NCBI GenBank assembly: GCA_937895645.1
Contig: CALBKQ010000128.1
Location: 1 to 7,882, forward strand
Length of the DNA: 7,882 nt
DNA from: an uncultured Clostridia bacterium
GTDB taxonomy: Bacteria > Bacillota > Clostridia > Oscillospirales > Acutalibacteraceae
Direction of reading: 5' to 3'
The notes beneath the pieces were generated by a model, which ran no database searches, was not told the DNA's origin, and saw nothing but the letters and a program-made list of their open reading frames with translations. The position numbers were made by a program, and so were the translations under genes. This document shows positions 6,044 through 7,882 of this stretch, piece by piece. How positions within the stretch are numbered: the first letter of the stretch is position 1; every line of letters starts with the position of its first letter.

Positions 6044-7204
6044 ATGATACTTTTCAAAAATGCGAATGTTGTGCTTGAAAACGAAGTGAAAAAACTTTCT
6101 GTACTTGTTGACGAAAGTAAAATTCTTAAAATTGCAGAAGAAATCAACACAGATGCTGAAGTAATTGACTGTGATGGGCTTTATCTTTCAGCAGGATTTA
6201 TTGATTTGCACGTTCACGGTGGTGGCGGAATTTCTGCTATGTGTTGCGATAGTGACAAGCTTTGCAAAATGGCAAAAGCCCACGCATTGCACGGTACAAC
6301 AAGTATTCTCCCCACAACTCTTGCAGCCCCTGTAGAACAGTTGCTCGATGTTACTGAATACATAAAAAAAGCAAGTGAACAATGCACTGACGCTAATATT
6401 TTAGGTGTTCATTTTGAGGGGCCATACTTAAACCCTGAAAACAAGGGCGCACAAAGTGAAGAAAACATTCTCTCACCATTAAAAGATGACCCTACCCCGT
6501 TACTTGAGTGTTGGGACAAAGTTCGTATTATGGGTGTTGCACCTGAAATTGACGGCGCATACGAATTAGGCGAAAAACTTAAAGAAAAAGGCATTGTTGT
6601 ATCAGTTGCCCACACAAAAGCAGATTATGATACTACAATCAAGGCCCTAGACCACGGATTTTCAGATTTCACACACATTTACAACGCATCAACAAGTTGT
6701 TTCAAGCGTGGAATTTTCCGTGTTGCAGGTGCAGTTGAGGCAGGTCTTGTTGACGACCGCTACACAGTACAGGTAATTGCTGATTTACGTCATTTGCCAC
6801 TTGGTGTACTTAAACTCATTTACAAGTGTAAAGGCGCAGACGGAATGTACCTTATAACTGATGGTCTTGAATTTGCAGCAAGTAACCTTAAAGACGGTGA
6901 AATCTGTATGCAGGAAAATGGTCTTGAAGTGATTTACGAAGATAATGTTATGAAACTTGCTGACAGAAGTTGTCTTGCAGGTAGTGCTGCTACTACCGAT
7001 ATGCTTGTGCGAAATATGTACAAGAGGGTTGGTGCACCGATTTATGATGCGGTTAAAATGGCATCTTCAACACCTGCAAAGGTAATCGGTATTGACGACC
7101 ACAAAGGTTATATTAAAGAGGGGTATGATGCCGATATTCTTCTTTTTGACGATAATATCAACATTCAAAAAGTTATGGTTATGGGTAGATTTGTGGAGGA
7201 ATAA
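6044..7204 (+). CDS. nagA: N-acetylglucosamine-6-phosphate deacetylase (NagA family)
   Basis: Amidohydrolase-superfamily enzyme expected to convert N-acetylglucosamine 6-phosphate to glucosamine 6-phosphate plus acetate in the cytoplasm. At 386 residues it is full length. Visible motifs are H56-V-H58 with GGGG, the metal-binding Glu125 in FEGPYLNP, H190 (VAHTK), H211 (FTHIYNA) and the catalytic Asp273 (ITDG). The late segment LAGSAATTDM and the C-terminal KGYIKEGYDADI are also family features. Two normally well-kept spots differ: NAST replaces the usual NAM after the histidine, and ADLRH replaces ADGxH. It could therefore be a diverged paralogue with a related N-acyl sugar phosphate substrate. 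AGGTGA at the end of the upstream gene is its ribosome binding site. No nagB is present in the window. Family assignment is firm; exact substrate is moderately sure. Confidence 0.9.
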   Translation: MILFKNANVVLENEVKKLSVLVDESKILKIAEEINTDAEVIDCDGLYLSAGFIDLHVHGGGGISAMCCDSDKLCKMAKAHALHGTTSILPTTLAAPVEQLLDVTEYIKKASEQCTDANILGVHFEGPYLNPENKGAQSEENILSPLKDDPTPLLECWDKVRIMGVAPEIDGAYELGEKLKEKGIVVSVAHTKADYDTTIKALDHGFSDFTHIYNASTSCFKRGIFRVAGAVEAGLVDDRYTVQVIADLRHLPLGVLKLIYKCKGADGMYLITDGLEFAASNLKDGEICMQENGLEVIYEDNVMKLADRSCLAGSAATTDMLVRNMYKRVGAPIYDAVKMASSTPAKVIGIDDHKGYIKEGYDADILLFDDNINIQKVMVMGRFVEE

Positions 7205-7206
7205 TT

Positions 7207-7497
7207 ATGACAATCTACGATTTGAAAAACGAAGACCTTAAAAAGTATTTCAGAGAATTTGCAAAGACCACTTATGGTAAGGTTGTTTTCTGCCTTGCTT
7301 ATTCAGTTTTTCTTATTATGTCAATTATAAGCATTGAAACTGCTGTGATTTGCAAAATGCATTGTGGCAGCATATTCGGTTGCAATAGTAACCTTGCACT
7401 TTATCTTATAATCACTTTGGTTTCATTTGTAATCGGCTCGGCTTACTTCTACCGTGAATTTGATAAATTCTTGCAAGTAAAATATAAGGACAAATAA
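7207..7497 (+). CDS. Small two-helix membrane protein of unknown function
   Basis: This 96-residue protein is not recognised. A charged N-terminal segment (about 1-24) is followed by two predicted membrane helices, about 26-48 and 63-82. A short loop between them contains Cys53 and Cys59, with Cys49 at the end of helix one. The tail is basic (VKYKDK). Both termini are charged and likely cytoplasmic, placing the loop cysteines outside. The ATG is 2 bases after the nagA stop, and GGAGG lies at the very end of nagA, so it is clearly co-translated with it. It is the last gene before the terminator at 7520. Whether it functions with the deacetylase cannot be judged from sequence. Confidence 0.82.
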   Translation: MTIYDLKNEDLKKYFREFAKTTYGKVVFCLAYSVFLIMSIISIETAVICKMHCGSIFGCNSNLALYLIITLVSFVIGSAYFYREFDKFLQVKYKDK

Positions 7498-7519
7498 CAA
7501 AATAACAAGCATAAAAAAT

Positions 7520-7542
7520 ACCCCTCGGAAATCCCGAGGGGT
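7520..7542. terminator. Bidirectional terminator between the nagA operon and rplQ
   Basis: ACCCCTCGG (7520-7528) pairs with CCGAGGGGT (7534-7542) around loop AAATC, a GC-rich 9-bp stem. On the minus strand, after rplQ, it is followed by ATTTTTTATG, a clear U-tract. On the plus strand the downstream TAATTTTATT is weaker but usable. Confidence 0.88.
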
Positions 7543-7574
7543 TAATTTTATTGGTTTATTAAAGCCTTACCGCA

Positions 7575-7882
7575 TTAGTCATTGATAAGTTCGATGATGC
7601 ACATTTCAGCAGCATCGCCTCTTCTTGGACCAGTTTTGATAATACGTGTGTAACCACCGTTTTTATCAGCATACTTAGGTGCAACTTCTTCCATCAACTT
7701 TTTAGCAACTGCTTCTTTTGTGATGTAAGAATAAACCTGTCTCTTTGAATGAAGACTGCTGTCTTTTGCGATTGTAATCATCTTTTCAGCCATAGCCTTA
7801 ACTTCTTTGGCTCTTGTAACTGTTGTTTCAATCTGACCGTTCTCAATAAGATATGTTACCATACCTCTGAGCATAGCCTTGC
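7575..7882 (-). CDS. rplQ: 50S ribosomal protein L17, 5' end missing
   Basis: Structural protein of the large ribosomal subunit near the exit tunnel. The visible part starts KAMLRGMVTYLIENGQIETT, then TRAKEVKAMAEKMITIAK, and ends with a region containing GGYTRIIKTGPRRGDAAEM and IIELIND, all characteristic of L17. The frame is open to the window edge, so the ATG at 7874 is internal. About 14-16 N-terminal residues lie outside the window (L17 normally begins with a GYRKLGR-type segment). It is usually the last gene of the alpha operon after rpoA, and the terminator just downstream agrees with that position. Confidence 0.97.
   Translation of the reverse strand, partial: KAMLRGMVTYLIENGQIETTVTRAKEVKAMAEKMITIAKDSSLHSKRQVYSYITKEAVAKKLMEEVAPKYADKNGGYTRIIKTGPRRGDAAEMCIIELIND

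Noticed and set aside
1..7882. CRISPR array, insertion sequence, prophage, toxin-antitoxin, tRNA or rRNA
   Set aside because: No regularly spaced repeats, transposase or phage proteins, tRNA-like cloverleaf or rRNA segments were seen on either strand.

Overview
This window looks like chromosomal DNA from a low-GC, anaerobic Gram-positive bacterium, most likely a gut-type clostridium. The evidence is AT-rich sequence, strong GGAGG/AGGTGA-type ribosome binding sites, GTG and TTG starts, compact sigma-A-like promoters, an anaerobic (radical SAM) sulfatase-maturing enzyme and a glycine riboswitch. The exact lineage cannot be read from the sequence. No mobile element, CRISPR array, tRNA or rRNA is visible.

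Layout. (1) Bases 2-1705 (+) hold the 3' part of a membrane-anchored sulfatase of the formylglycine type, whose reading frame is still open at the left edge. (2) A terminator at 1718-1752 shares bases with a promoter that drives an anaerobic sulfatase-maturating enzyme (1793-2887, +). This enzyme very probably activates the cysteine of the neighbouring sulfatase. (3) A bidirectional terminator separates it from a convergent sodium:alanine/glycine symporter (2917-4332, -). The symporter leader (4333-4537) carries a glycine riboswitch and an intrinsic terminator, so transport is tied to intracellular glycine. (4) Three short, tightly coupled genes of unknown function follow on the minus strand (4569-5520). 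(5) From a shared, palindromic intergenic region, a plus-strand operon runs the other way: a YfcE-type metallophosphoesterase (TTG start), an N-acetylglucosamine-6-phosphate deacetylase (NagA family) and a small two-helix membrane protein (5578-7497). (6) A bidirectional terminator at 7520-7542 separates it from rplQ (ribosomal protein L17, minus strand), which runs off the right edge.

How it fits together. The sulfatase and its maturase form a functional pair for extracellular desulfation. With a NagA-like enzyme nearby, this suggests use of sulfated amino-sugar glycans such as mucin, but that link is an inference from proximity. The symporter is an independent, riboswitch-controlled unit. 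The most unexplained part is the three-gene small-protein cassette. The best regulatory content is the glycine riboswitch leader, where the sequence suggests specific alternative pairings that would make glycine turn the transporter off.
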